A DNA stretch of 17,449 nucleotides from Bacillota bacterium (GTDB lineage Bacteria; Bacillota; Syntrophomonadia; Syntrophomonadales; Syntrophomonadaceae), in contig JAGFXV010000010.1 in assembly GCA_017861475.1 (NCBI GenBank), forward strand, positions 1 through 17,449. Reading direction: 5' to 3'. The notes beneath the pieces are model-generated. The model made no database searches. It was given only the letters and a program-made list of their open reading frames with translations, and was not told where the DNA came from. The position numbers and the translations under genes are program-made. Positions 8,155-15,748 of the stretch are shown piece after piece (positions within the stretch are counted from its first letter, which is position 1; each line of letters starts with the position of its first letter).

Positions 8155-8197
8155 CAATTTGGGACAGCAGTTGTCATCCTATTATCGTCCCAAATTG
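8155..8197. promoter_or_regulatory. Perfect 11-bp inverted repeat, probable enhancer/activator site
   Basis: CAATTTGGGAC (8155-8165) is repeated exactly as its reverse complement GTCCCAAATTG (8187-8197) with a 21-bp spacer. The centre (8176) lies about 170 bp upstream of the start point predicted from the sigma-54 promoter, inside the usual range for enhancer-binding-protein sites. Arm centres are 32 bp apart, about three helical turns, so two dimers or one tetramer could bind one DNA face. Role inferred; the symmetry is direct. Confidence 0.55.
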
Positions 8198-8222
8198 GCA
8201 CACAAATTATTTAAATTATAGA
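8195..8222 (+). promoter_or_regulatory. Possible secondary sigma-A promoter
   Basis: TTGGCA (8195-8200) and TATAGA (8217-8222) are separated by 16 bp and would start near 8229, upstream of the sigma-54 promoter. The -35 overlaps the right arm of the inverted repeat, which could make the repeat an operator. The match is only moderate in AT-rich DNA. Confidence 0.28.
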
Positions 8223-8318
8223 CTCAATGACCTGAAATCGTCAGTAATTATGCCCACAATTCCGTAAAGTTCGGTTTTTAAACTTATCACAACAGTTATC
8301 CTTAAATATTTTTCGTTC

Positions 8319-8334
8319 TGGCACAAATTTTGCT
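8319..8334 (+). promoter_or_regulatory. Sigma-54 (RpoN) -24/-12 promoter of the acyl-CoA dehydrogenase
   Basis: TGGCAC-AAATT-TTGCT matches the RpoN consensus (TGGCACN5TTGCW). The invariant GG (8320-8321) and GC (8332-8333) have the required spacing. Transcription would start near 8345, leaving a leader of about 65 nt before the TTG start at 8411. Transcription would need an ATP-driven enhancer-binding activator, which is not encoded in this window. Confidence 0.78.
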
Positions 8335-8349
8335 TATTAATAAGCAAAA
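8328..8349. promoter_or_regulatory. 22-bp perfect palindrome overlapping the sigma-54 -12 element and start site
   Basis: The sequence from 8328 to 8349 equals its own reverse complement; each half is TTTTGCTTATT. It covers the -12 GC of the RpoN promoter and the predicted start point near 8345. It could be a repressor operator, or a short RNA hairpin at the 5' end of the message. The symmetry is certain; the function is inferred. Confidence 0.5.
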
Positions 8350-8410
8350 CCAATATCCTCTTTGTGTCGGACACCCCGTAACAATGCATGAAACAGAAAG
8401 GAGTATTCAA

Positions 8411-10228
8411 TTGGCAGAACGTTTTGCAAACCGAAGAGACATTAAATTTCTGCTGGAAGAAGTATTCGATGTTGAGGCACTGACAAAATACGAATACTAT
8501 CAGGATCACAGTTTGGAAACCTTTGACATGATCATCGATACAGCCTGGAAAATGGGAACCGATTTATGCTATCCCTTCCTGCAGGAAATGGACAAGAATC
8601 CGCCCCGTTATGAAGACGGCCAGGCAAAAGTTCATCCCGCGGTGCGGACATTTTTAGACGAAATCGGTCAGGGTGGCTGGATCAATGCTGACTGGGAGTA
8701 TGCTTCAGGCGGCCAGCAGCTTCCCAACATGATCAAATTTGTTTATGGGTTCCTTTTCATGGGGGCCAATTATTCCATGGGCGCCTACCAGTTGCTGACC
8801 TGCGGGGCCGCCAATATTATGAACACATTTGCCAGCGAAGATTTGAAAAGCAAATATCTGGCCAAGTTATGTTCGGCGGAGTGGCAGGGCACCATGGCCT
8901 TGACTGAACCTGATGTAGGCAGTTCTCTGGGAGATCTGACCTCCAGTGCCGAAGAAACCGGTCAGGGTTACTACCTGATCAAAGGCAAGAAGATATTTAT
9001 CTCCGCTGCCGATACCGATGCCTGCGAGAATACGGTACATATGATGTTGGCCAGGATCAAAGGTGCGCCCAAAGGGGTCAAGGGCATATCTCTGTTTGTC
9101 GTTCCCAAGTACCGGTTGGAAGGTGACCGTTTGGTATATAACGATATCAGCTGTGACGGCATCGAACACAAACTGGGTTATAAAGGCAGCCCGATTGGCC
9201 AGCTGACCATGGGCGAAAACAATGACTGCCGCGGATATCTGGTCGGCGAACCGGGACGCGGTCTGGGCTATATGTTCCATATGATGAACGAAGAACGTAT
9301 CAACGTGGGCATTGGTGCCATCGGCAAAGCCACGGCCGCCTATTATGCCAGCCTGGAATATGCCAGTCAGCGCTGCCAGGGCAGGAAACCCACGGAGAAA
9401 GATCCGCTTGCTCCAATGATTCCGATCATTGAGCATGCTGACATCAAACGCATGCTGCTGATGCAGAAGTCCATCGTTGAAGGCGGTTTGGCCATCTGCC
9501 TGCAAGTCGCCAAATACCAGGATCTGGCCAAAGTGTCTCCCTTACCGGAGGATCGTGAAAAATATGCTTTATTGGTTGATTTGCTGGTGCCGGTGGTCAA
9601 AACCTTCCCCTCTGAAGCAGGAATAATCTCTACCAGCGCAGCCATTCAATGTTTGGGCGGTTACGGCTTCTGCCAGGACTTCCCGGTTGAACAACATTTT
9701 CGCGATATCCGTATAGATCCGATTCATGAAGGTACCACCGGCATTCAAGGCCAGGATCTGTTGGGCAAAAAAATCAGCATGAAAAACGGCAAAGCACTGG
9801 ATTTGTTCTTTGAAGAGATTTCCAGGACCTTGCAGAACTCCCAGGGGATACGTGATTTGCAGCCGCTGGCCGACCAACTGATTGAGGCTCTAAATGAGTT
9901 GGTCCGGGTTACCAAACACCTGAAAGAATTGGCTGCACAGGGAAAAACGGAAGAATTCCTGGCTGACGCGGTGTTGTATCTGGAAATGTTTTCACTCATA
10001 ACCGTGGCCTGGCAGTGGCTGCTGCAAGCCATTACGGCACAAAAAGCGCTCAACCAACAGACCGGTATGTTGGAATCCGACTATTTATTCTATCAGGGGA
10101 AACTGTTTGCCTGCAGATATTTCTTCAGTTATGAACTGAACAAGATCTACGGTCTGGAGCGCCGGCTGATGAGTGTTGATTATCCGACCGTAGCCATGGA
10201 TGCAAAATTTTTTCAGGCGTTTGCATAA
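8411..10228 (+). CDS. Acyl-CoA dehydrogenase, large ~600-residue (DmdC-like) subfamily
   Basis: An FAD flavoenzyme that introduces the 2,3-double bond into an acyl-CoA. The chosen start is the TTG at 8411, seven bases after AAAGGAG, giving 605 residues (MAERFANRRDIKFLLEEVF). The in-frame codons back to 8330 would start inside the promoter and lack a ribosome site. Visible motifs: ALTEPDVGSSLGDLTS (about 163-178, first acyl-CoA dehydrogenase signature), CLGGYGFCQDFPVEQHFRDI (414-433, second signature), and HEGTTGIQGQDL with Glu440 where MCAD has its catalytic Glu376. The length, extended N-terminus and helical tail (about 460-605) place it with the large form that includes 3-methylmercaptopropionyl-CoA dehydrogenase. 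The name does not fix the substrate; the neighbours suggest a short or medium acyl-CoA. It probably shares a transcript with the CoA-transferase 136 bp downstream and is under sigma-54 control. Confidence 0.93.
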   Translation: MAERFANRRDIKFLLEEVFDVEALTKYEYYQDHSLETFDMIIDTAWKMGTDLCYPFLQEMDKNPPRYEDGQAKVHPAVRTFLDEIGQGGWINADWEYASGGQQLPNMIKFVYGFLFMGANYSMGAYQLLTCGAANIMNTFASEDLKSKYLAKLCSAEWQGTMALTEPDVGSSLGDLTSSAEETGQGYYLIKGKKIFISAADTDACENTVHMMLARIKGAPKGVKGISLFVVPKYRLEGDRLVYNDISCDGIEHKLGYKGSPIGQLTMGENNDCRGYLVGEPGRGLGYMFHMMNEERINVGIGAIGKATAAYYASLEYASQRCQGRKPTEKDPLAPMIPIIEHADIKRMLLMQKSIVEGGLAICLQVAKYQDLAKVSPLPEDREKYALLVDLLVPVVKTFPSEAGIISTSAAIQCLGGYGFCQDFPVEQHFRDIRIDPIHEGTTGIQGQDLLGKKISMKNGKALDLFFEEISRTLQNSQGIRDLQPLADQLIEALNELVRVTKHLKELAAQGKTEEFLADAVLYLEMFSLITVAWQWLLQAITAQKALNQQTGMLESDYLFYQGKLFACRYFFSYELNKIYGLERRLMSVDYPTVAMDAKFFQAFA

Positions 10229-10270
10229 AGACACTGTCACCAACAGTGCAGTTACAGCATAATATTTTCC

Positions 10271-10296
10271 CGGTGCGGGTTACTGCTCCCGCACCG
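10271..10296. repeat. GC-rich hairpin between the acyl-CoA dehydrogenase and CoA-transferase
   Basis: CGGTGCGGG-ttactgct-CCCGCACCG is a perfect 9-bp stem with an 8-base loop, 42 bases after the stop at 10228. It is not followed by a T-run on either strand. A smaller hairpin (CACTGT-cacca-ACAGTG, 10232-10248) lies just before it. It may be a weak terminator, an RNA processing/stability element, or an attenuator that lowers expression of the downstream gene. Confidence 0.5.
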
Positions 10297-10364
10297 TAAT
10301 CAAAATAACGAATCAAGCCTGCCTGTTATTATTAAAAACCAATTTATAAAGGGAGGCATTTATA

Positions 10365-11744
10365 ATGGCGAAAGATTACCAACAAATGTACAGGGAAAAG
10401 CTGCGCAGCGCAGCGGAAGTAGCCCAAACCGTAAAACCAGGCAACCTGATTGACTATGCCATGTTCAACGGCAAGCCGGTAGCTCTCGACCAGGCTCTGG
10501 CGGCTCGCAAGGATGAGCTCAAGGATATCAGTATTTACGGTGCTGTTACCGTCCCTCCAATCCCGGAAGTCGTTCTGAAGGATCCCTTGGGCGAAATTTT
10601 CAGCTACCATGACCAGCACTTCAGCGCACTCACCCGCATACTGCAGGAAAAATGCCAGGGGGTGTTTTATGCCCCGATTCAGTATGGTGAATGCGATCTC
10701 TACAACACTTACGGGGTGGAAGATCCGCAAAAAATGGGAACCGTATTGCGGGATTATTTCTTTGTACAAACGACCCCCATGGACAGAGATGGTTTTTTCA
10801 ATTGGGGGATGCATAATTCCGGTAGTTATTTGTCAGCCATAACCTGCAAATACCCGGTGGTTGAGGTCAATGAAAACATTCCGTTTTGTATGGGAGGCAA
10901 CCGGGAGAGAATTCATATATCCCAGGTTGCATATGTGGTTGAAGGAGAAAATACTCCCCTGTACGAACTGCCTAAAATTGAAGCAACCGAGGTGGATCGT
11001 AAAATTGCCGCGAATGTCTTAAAGTTTTTGCGGGACGGTCAGACCATTCAGTTGGGAATCGGAGCCATGCCCAATATTCTAGGGAAAATGATCTGCGAAA
11101 CTGATCTGAAGGACCTGGGCGGCTGGACCGAAATGTTGGTTGACGCGTACAAGGAAATGTTCGAGTCCGGCAAAATGACCGGCGCCAGGAAAACCATGGA
11201 CCGGGGCAAAATTAACTATACCTTTGCGCTGGGCGGACGGGAACTGTATGACTGGCTGGATCATAATCAGGCTTTGGCCTCCTGTGGAGTTGGTTATGTT
11301 AATCATCCGATTAATCTGGCTCAGATCGACAATTTGATTTCCATCAATCAAGCGTTGCAGGTTGATCTGTATGGTCAGGTCAATGCGGAAAGCAGTGGCT
11401 TTAAGCAAATTTCCGGCAACGGCGGGATGAGTGATTTCGTTTTGGGTGCCTTTTGGTCCAAAGGCGGCCGCAGTTTTATCTGTTTGCCGTCCACCCATAG
11501 CAAAAAAGACGGAACCATCATATCCAGAATCGTGCCCAACTTTGATATCGGAACCATTACCACTGTACCCCGCCAAATGGTCAACTTTATCGTAACCGAG
11601 AATGGGATTGCCTCTATGAAAACCGCCTCCACCTGGTCGCGGGCGGAACAGCTGATTAATATTGCCCACCCCGATTTTAGAGATGACCTGATCAAGGCGG
11701 CCCAGGAACGCAAAATCTGGCGCCGCAGCAATAAAATATCGTAA
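10365..11744 (+). CDS. Acetyl-CoA hydrolase/transferase-family CoA-transferase (paralog 1)
   Basis: The 459-residue enzyme belongs to the class I CoA-transferase / acetyl-CoA hydrolase family that includes butyryl-CoA:acetate and 4-hydroxybutyrate CoA-transferases. It would move CoA between acetyl-CoA and a carboxylic acid, activating the acid without ATP. Visible motifs: [13 protein letters not shown] (about 228-240, glycine-rich CoA-binding turn), LGGWTEM with a Glu at about 256 where I expect the family's catalytic glutamate, and [20 protein letters not shown] (CoA-site loop). The ATG is eight bases after GGGAGG. It follows the acyl-CoA dehydrogenase by 136 bp with a hairpin between, so co-transcription is likely. 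It converges on a same-length paralog across the terminator at 11764-11804. Exact acid specificity cannot be read from sequence. Confidence 0.88.
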   Translation: MAKDYQQMYREKLRSAAEVAQTVKPGNLIDYAMFNGKPVALDQALAARKDELKDISIYGAVTVPPIPEVVLKDPLGEIFSYHDQHFSALTRILQEKCQGVFYAPIQYGECDLYNTYGVEDPQKMGTVLRDYFFVQTTPMDRDGFFNWGMHNSGSYLSAITCKYPVVEVNENIPFCMGGNRERIHISQVAYVVEGENTPLYELPKIEATEVDRKIAANVLKFLRDGQTIQLGIGAMPNILGKMICETDLKDLGGWTEMLVDAYKEMFESGKMTGARKTMDRGKINYTFALGGRELYDWLDHNQALASCGVGYVNHPINLAQIDNLISINQALQVDLYGQVNAESSGFKQISGNGGMSDFVLGAFWSKGGRSFICLPSTHSKKDGTIISRIVPNFDIGTITTVPRQMVNFIVTENGIASMKTASTWSRAEQLINIAHPDFRDDLIKAAQERKIWRRSNKIS

Positions 11745-11763
11745 CATTGCAGCTTTCGCTTAA

Positions 11764-11804
11764 ACAGCAAATACCGAAGGCCTTAAACCTTCGGTATTTG
11801 CTGT
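11764..11804. terminator. Bidirectional terminator between the convergent CoA-transferase genes
   Basis: ACAGCAAATACCGAAGG-ccttaaa-CCTTCGGTATTTGCTGT is a perfect 17-bp stem with a 7-base loop, 19 bases after the plus-strand stop. The core CCGAAGG/CCTTCGG is followed by TATTTGCTGT on both strands, a modest U-rich tail. Further minor inverted repeats follow (CAGGCAT-gtaag-ATGCCTG at 11808-11826; ATGCC/GGCAT with TTGG/CCAA at 11836-11862), nearer the minus-strand stop. Confidence 0.72.
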
Positions 11805-11880
11805 ATACAGGCATGTAAGATGCCTGCCCGGCAGTATGCCATTGGAAATATCCCAACGGCATAACAGAAATTCTGAGATA

Positions 11881-13260
11881 CTAAATAGTCTTATTGGTTC
11901 TGCGCCATATTTTCAGAGTTTCGGCTTCTTTTATAAGCTCGTCTCTGAATTGAGGATGGGCAATGCCGATAAGCTCTTCCGCTCGCTTCCACACTGGCGC
12001 ACCCTTAAGCGAAATCACCCCGTATTCAGTGACAATGAAGTTAACCATCTGCCGGGTTACGGTGGTTATGGATCCCCGCTCAAAACAGGGTACGATTCTG
12101 GAAACCAGGGTCCCATCTTTCCTGGTGTAGGTGGAAGGCAGACAGATCAGGCTGCGGCCGCCCTTGGACCAGAAAGCGCCGTTAACGAAATCAGACATGC
12201 CGCCGTTGCCGGAAATCTGCTTAAAGCCGCTGCTTTCAGCATTGATCTGGGTGAAAAGATCTACCTCCAAGGCCTGGTTAATGGAAATCAGATTCTCCAT
12301 CTGGGCGAGGCGAGTGGGGTGGTTGACATACCCAACATTACAGGAAGCAATCGCGGGATTGTTGTCTATCCATTCATACAATTTCTTTCCGCCCAGGGCA
12401 AAGGTATAGGTAAGCTTACCCTCATCCAGGTTTTTACGGCGGTTATTCATCCGGCCCGATTCCATCATATCCATATAGGCGTCAACCAGCATCTCGGTAT
12501 TGCCGCCCAGGTCCTTCAGATCGGTTTCACAAATCATCTTGCCGACGATATTCGGCATGCCGCCGATACCTAATTGTACACAGCAGCCGTCATGCAGATG
12601 GGGCATAACATTTTCTGCAATTCTGCGATCAACCTCGGTAGGTTCAACCACGGGCAGTTCGTATAAAGGTTCATTATCGCCCTCCACCACATGGGTCACT
12701 TCAGAAATATGCACCTGTTCCCGAAATCCGCCCAGGGCCCGGGGGATATTCTGGTTGACCTCAACAATAACATTTCTGGCATTTCTAACTTCACTATAGC
12801 TGACTGAGTTGTGAATACCAAAATTGAAATATCCATTTTTATCCATAGGGGTTACACGGATGATAAAGCAGCCGCGGCGGTCGGAACCCGATTTTACAGG
12901 CTCCAGATTGGTCCCGAAATGCAAGGATTCAGCTTCGCCGAAGTTGGTCGGATAATAGAAAACACTGGGTATTTTATCGGCCAAAGCCCGGGTAGCAGCA
13001 CTGAACTGCCAGTCATTATAGGTGAATACCTCGCCCTTGAGATCCTTCATTAAGACTGCCGGAATGGGAGGTACGGTGACCGCCACGGTAATCTTGATAT
13101 CGCTTAGTTCTTCTTTTCTATCGGCCAATGCTTTGTCACAGGCAATCGGTTTGCCATTAAACATGGCATAGTCAACCCAATCACCGGGCTGAATACATTT
13201 CACTGCCTCTGCCGCGCTGCATAATTTGTCTTTATACATTTGCACATAATCTCTGGTCAA
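11881..13260 (-). CDS. Acetyl-CoA hydrolase/transferase-family CoA-transferase (paralog 2)
   Basis: The 459-residue CoA-transferase is exactly as long as the one at 10365-11744 and clearly paralogous (shared blocks include [22 protein letters not shown] and [20 protein letters not shown]). Motifs: VQLGIGGMPNIVG (228-240, CoA-binding turn) and LGGNTEM with Glu256 as the expected catalytic residue. I choose the TTG at 13260, nine bases after AAGGAG, because it aligns with the paralog's N-terminus (MTRDYVQMYKDKL versus [13 protein letters not shown]). A TTG at 13269 abuts the ribosome site directly. It is the last gene of the minus-strand beta-oxidation operon, 49 bp after the SDR gene. It probably exchanges CoA between the pathway's acyl-CoA and acetate or a related acid; the two copies may serve different substrates or opposite directions. 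Confidence 0.88.
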   Translation of the reverse strand: MTRDYVQMYKDKLCSAAEAVKCIQPGDWVDYAMFNGKPIACDKALADRKEELSDIKITVAVTVPPIPAVLMKDLKGEVFTYNDWQFSAATRALADKIPSVFYYPTNFGEAESLHFGTNLEPVKSGSDRRGCFIIRVTPMDKNGYFNFGIHNSVSYSEVRNARNVIVEVNQNIPRALGGFREQVHISEVTHVVEGDNEPLYELPVVEPTEVDRRIAENVMPHLHDGCCVQLGIGGMPNIVGKMICETDLKDLGGNTEMLVDAYMDMMESGRMNNRRKNLDEGKLTYTFALGGKKLYEWIDNNPAIASCNVGYVNHPTRLAQMENLISINQALEVDLFTQINAESSGFKQISGNGGMSDFVNGAFWSKGGRSLICLPSTYTRKDGTLVSRIVPCFERGSITTVTRQMVNFIVTEYGVISLKGAPVWKRAEELIGIAHPQFRDELIKEAETLKIWRRTNKTI

Positions 13261-13309
13261 GGGAATCAACTCCTTTTTATAAACATAATGGGTAAGTTAT
13301 CTATGCGTT

Positions 13310-14110
13310 TTATTGTGCATAATAACCGCCATCAACGATCAGATTGATACCGGTAACATATGAAGATCCCGGTGCGGCCAGGAACATCAAAGCGGTCATG
13401 AGTTCGTCATTGGAACCAAATCGTCCCATGGGAATATAATATTTATTGGTTTTTTTGAAAACTGCCTGCAAAGCCTCATTGGACTGGTAATACTCAACCA
13501 TATCACTGTTAAACCAACCCGGAACCAGCGCATTTACAGTCACGCCTTTCTTAGCCCATTTCACCGCCAGGTCTCTGGTCAAACCCATAACTGCTGCCTT
13601 GGAGGCATTGTAAGCAGGTGCACTTATCGTATCGCTGGGAACACCTACCAGACCGGTTAAGGAAGAGACATTTATAATCCTGCCATAATTTTGCCTGACC
13701 ATCATTGATCCGAACTTCTGACACATCAGCCATAGACCGGTACAGTTGGTGTCGAAAATCATCTTCCAGTGCTTCAAAGAATGTTCCCATATATTCCGGT
13801 CATAGGTTACTACCCCTGAATTATTGACCAGGATGTCCACCTTGCCGTACTCTTTCTGTACCAGTTCCACCAGGGCATCAATTTCTTCCGGTACGGTCAG
13901 ATCCAGGCGTGCCGGCAATGCTTTTATACCCAGTTCCTTTTCCAATTTGGCGGCACTCTCTTTGCACTTGTCTACCTTTCTGGCAGCAATAACCAAATTG
14001 GCGCCGGCTTCCCCGAGGGTATGCGCCAGTTGGTAACCCAATCCATAGGCGCCGCCGGTTACAATCGCTACTTGTCCGGACAAATCAAATAACTCTTTGT
14101 TGTTTCTCAC
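13310..14110 (-). CDS. Short-chain dehydrogenase/reductase (SDR), probable 3-hydroxyacyl-CoA or 3-oxoacyl reductase type
   Basis: The 266-residue NAD(P)-dependent oxidoreductase has the classical SDR layout: TGGAYGLG (18-25) nucleotide-binding turn, ILVNNSG (93-99), and the catalytic set Ser149/150, Tyr167 and Lys171 (INVSSLTGLVG and PAYNASKAAV). The Ser-Tyr gap is a few residues longer than the common 12-13. The C-terminal GINLIVDGGY is typical of FabG-like enzymes. The GTG at 14110 is preferred because AAGGAGG lies eight bases upstream; the longer frame from 14152 would read through that site. It sits between the broken 3-hydroxyacyl-CoA dehydrogenase and a CoA-transferase. A role in interconverting 3-hydroxyacyl- and 3-oxoacyl-CoA, perhaps the (R)-isomer, is attractive but inferred. 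Other SDR substrates remain possible. Confidence 0.85.
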   Translation of the reverse strand: MRNNKELFDLSGQVAIVTGGAYGLGYQLAHTLGEAGANLVIAARKVDKCKESAAKLEKELGIKALPARLDLTVPEEIDALVELVQKEYGKVDILVNNSGVVTYDRNIWEHSLKHWKMIFDTNCTGLWLMCQKFGSMMVRQNYGRIINVSSLTGLVGVPSDTISAPAYNASKAAVMGLTRDLAVKWAKKGVTVNALVPGWFNSDMVEYYQSNEALQAVFKKTNKYYIPMGRFGSNDELMTALMFLAAPGSSYVTGINLIVDGGYYAQ

Positions 14111-14158
14111 GACATTTCCCTCCTTATATACGGATAAATAATTCAAAAACATCGGAAC

Positions 14159-14928
14159 TTAATATTTATAGAATCCTTCTCCCGATTTCATGCCCAGCAA
14201 ACCAGCCATAACCCGTTTCTTCAACATCGGATGCGGTTTATATTTAGGGCCCAGATCCCGCTCCAGGGTCTCCATCCCGTGCAGGGAAATATCCAAGCCG
14301 GAAAGATCCATCAATTTGCACGGTCCCATGGGATGTCCGGCACACAGTTGCATGGCTTTGTCGATATCTTCCGGTGTGTTGCCTTCCTCAATCAGTTTGA
14401 TGGTTTCATTGACCAGAACATTCAACAGGCGGCTGACAATAAAACCGGCATAATCAACTGCCATGGCTGCTTCCTTGCCGATTTGTTCGACATACTCCAT
14501 GGTCGTAGGAGGCCGATCACCTTGTCTTTGCGTTTAATAACACTGCCAATTTCAGTGATCGGCAGGGCTGAAGTGTTGCTGGCCAAAATGGTTTCCGGTC
14601 TGCACAGTCTCTCAAATTCTCTGAACATATCCTGCTTGATCTCCAGATTTTCAAAGACAGACTCAATGATCAGATCGGCATCTTTGCAGGCAGTCAGAAG
14701 ATTGGTGGTACAAACAAGATGTGCCAGGGCAGTAGTCATTTCTGCTTCCGTCATTTTTCCTTTGCCAACCATCTTGTTAAAATTCTTCTCAATGCCAGCT
14801 TTGGCTTTAAGCAATGCGTTTTCATTTATATCCTGAAGAAATACCGTATATCCTGCTTCGATGCTTACCTGGGCAATTCCGCTGCCCATCGCACCGGCTC
14901 CAATTACCCCTATTATCTGAATTTCCAT
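14159..14928 (-). pseudogene. hbd: 3-hydroxyacyl(butyryl)-CoA dehydrogenase with an out-of-frame internal deletion
   Basis: This would be the NAD-dependent (S)-3-hydroxyacyl-CoA dehydrogenase of the operon. The first frame starts at the ATG at 14928, eight bases after AAAGGGG, and shows the Rossmann motif GVIGAGAMGSGIAQ (7-20) and ASNTSALPITEI. After KDKVIG (about 14512) it reads unrelated sequence. Homology resumes in another frame near 14500 with MEYVEQIGKE, DYAGFIVSRLLN, GHPMGPCKLMDLSGLD and GEGFYKY to the stop at 14159. The joined length is about 252 residues against roughly 280 for the family. The missing stretch (about 27 residues) is the one that normally holds HFxNP and the following Glu, the catalytic His-Glu pair (His158/Glu170 in the human enzyme). 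No frame at the junction encodes HFxNP. The rest is well conserved, so the loss is recent, or it is an assembly gap. Confidence 0.82.
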
Positions 14929-14947
14929 TATTCTGTCCCCTTTCTTC

Positions 14948-15739
14948 TTACCGGTCTTTAAATACTGGTTTGCGACGCTCCACAAAAGCCTGCATGCCTT
15001 CCTGCTGATCGTAGGTTTTAAAACAGGCCGTAAAACATTTCATTTCAAATTGCAGCCCCTTGATCAAATCCTCATCACAGCCGGCGTTGATGGCCGTCTT
15101 GGCCAGACCAAGGATCGGCAATGACTTGCCTGCCATCCGGGCAGCCATTTTTCTGGCTTCGTTTATTAATTCTTCCGGTGGGACAACCTTGTTGACCAGG
15201 CCAATTTCATAAGCACGTTGGGCATCAATGATATCCCCTGTGTAAACCAGTTCTTTGGCCAGGCTTGTACCAATCAAGCGAGGAAGTCGTTGCGTTCCGC
15301 CGCCACCGGGTATGATGCCCAGATTAATTTCCGGTTGTCCAAATTTGGCTGTCGTGCTGGCAATGCGAATGTCGCAGGCCATGGCCACTTCACAACCTCC
15401 GCCCAATGCCAATCCGTTGACCGCAGCGATGACCGGATAAGGAAAGCTCTCAATTTTCCCCTGAGCGCGGTTGACCAGCATGCCGCGATCGCTGACTTCA
15501 GAAGGCTGCAAACCTTTCATCATGGTTACATCAGTTCCGGCGGCAAAAGCCTTGTTGCCTTCACCGGTAAGGATGACCACCCGCACCCGGCGGTTGTCTT
15601 TCAATTCATCAAACAAGCTGTCCAATTCACTAAACATCTCAAGGTTTAAAGCGTTAAGTGCCTGCGGCCGATTCAATGTGACCAGGGTAATACCATCCTC
15701 ATCTATGCTGTATTTAATCGTTTTATATGGCATGCTCAT
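14948..15739 (-). CDS. Enoyl-CoA hydratase (crotonase family)
   Basis: The 263-residue enzyme hydrates trans-2-enoyl-CoA to (S)-3-hydroxyacyl-CoA. The oxyanion-hole segments are present (NKAFAAGTDVTMM, about 62-74; NGLALGGGCEVAMACD, 108-123). Both catalytic glutamates of true hydratases are visible: Glu117 in GGGCE and Glu137 in QPEINLGIIPGGGGTQRL, corresponding to Glu144/Glu164 of the rat enzyme. This argues against an isomerase or decarboxylase role. Length is standard. The start is the ATG at 15739, nine bases after the maoC stop. The nearest ribosome site (AGAGGAAG, within the maoC end) is a little far, so translational coupling with maoC is likely. The truncated 3-hydroxyacyl-CoA dehydrogenase follows after 19 bp, in the natural pathway order. 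Confidence 0.92.
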   Translation of the reverse strand: MSMPYKTIKYSIDEDGITLVTLNRPQALNALNLEMFSELDSLFDELKDNRRVRVVILTGEGNKAFAAGTDVTMMKGLQPSEVSDRGMLVNRAQGKIESFPYPVIAAVNGLALGGGCEVAMACDIRIASTTAKFGQPEINLGIIPGGGGTQRLPRLIGTSLAKELVYTGDIIDAQRAYEIGLVNKVVPPEELINEARKMAARMAGKSLPILGLAKTAINAGCDEDLIKGLQFEMKCFTACFKTYDQQEGMQAFVERRKPVFKDR

Positions 15740-15748
15740 TTTTGTTGT

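Larger units (their letters stand above)
7932..8410. other. Divergent regulatory region between the DUF4127 gene and the acyl-CoA dehydrogenase
   Basis: About 480 bp with no convincing gene between two divergently transcribed units. The right half carries a sigma-54 promoter, a distal inverted repeat and a 22-bp palindrome, listed separately. For the leftward gene I see only a TACAAT -10 candidate (about 7970) without a good -35. Short open frames at 8049-8267 (plus) and 8216-8509 (minus) have no ribosome site and low-complexity products; they do not look coding. Confidence 0.65.

Noticed and set aside
8049..8267. 72-codon plus-strand open frame upstream of the sigma-54 promoter.
   Set aside because: No ribosome site, composition follows local AT-rich DNA, and it runs across the inverted repeat at 8155-8197.
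8330..8410. Longer acyl-CoA dehydrogenase start at TTG 8330, or the in-frame ATG at 8384.
   Set aside because: 8330 lies inside the -12 promoter element, and neither codon has a ribosome site. TTG 8411 has AAAGGAG at ideal distance and gives the usual ~600-residue length.
8867..9505. 212-residue minus-strand open frame inside the acyl-CoA dehydrogenase.
   Set aside because: Shadow of a strongly supported gene with conserved motifs on the other strand; no ribosome site and no recognisable domain.
11836..12573. 245-residue open frame on the plus strand, antisense to the CoA-transferase, with a similar antisense frame (11079-11747, minus) in its paralog.
   Set aside because: Both lie wholly or almost wholly opposite well-supported CoA-transferase genes. 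Their resemblance follows from the paralogy of the sense genes. Neither has a convincing ribosome site.
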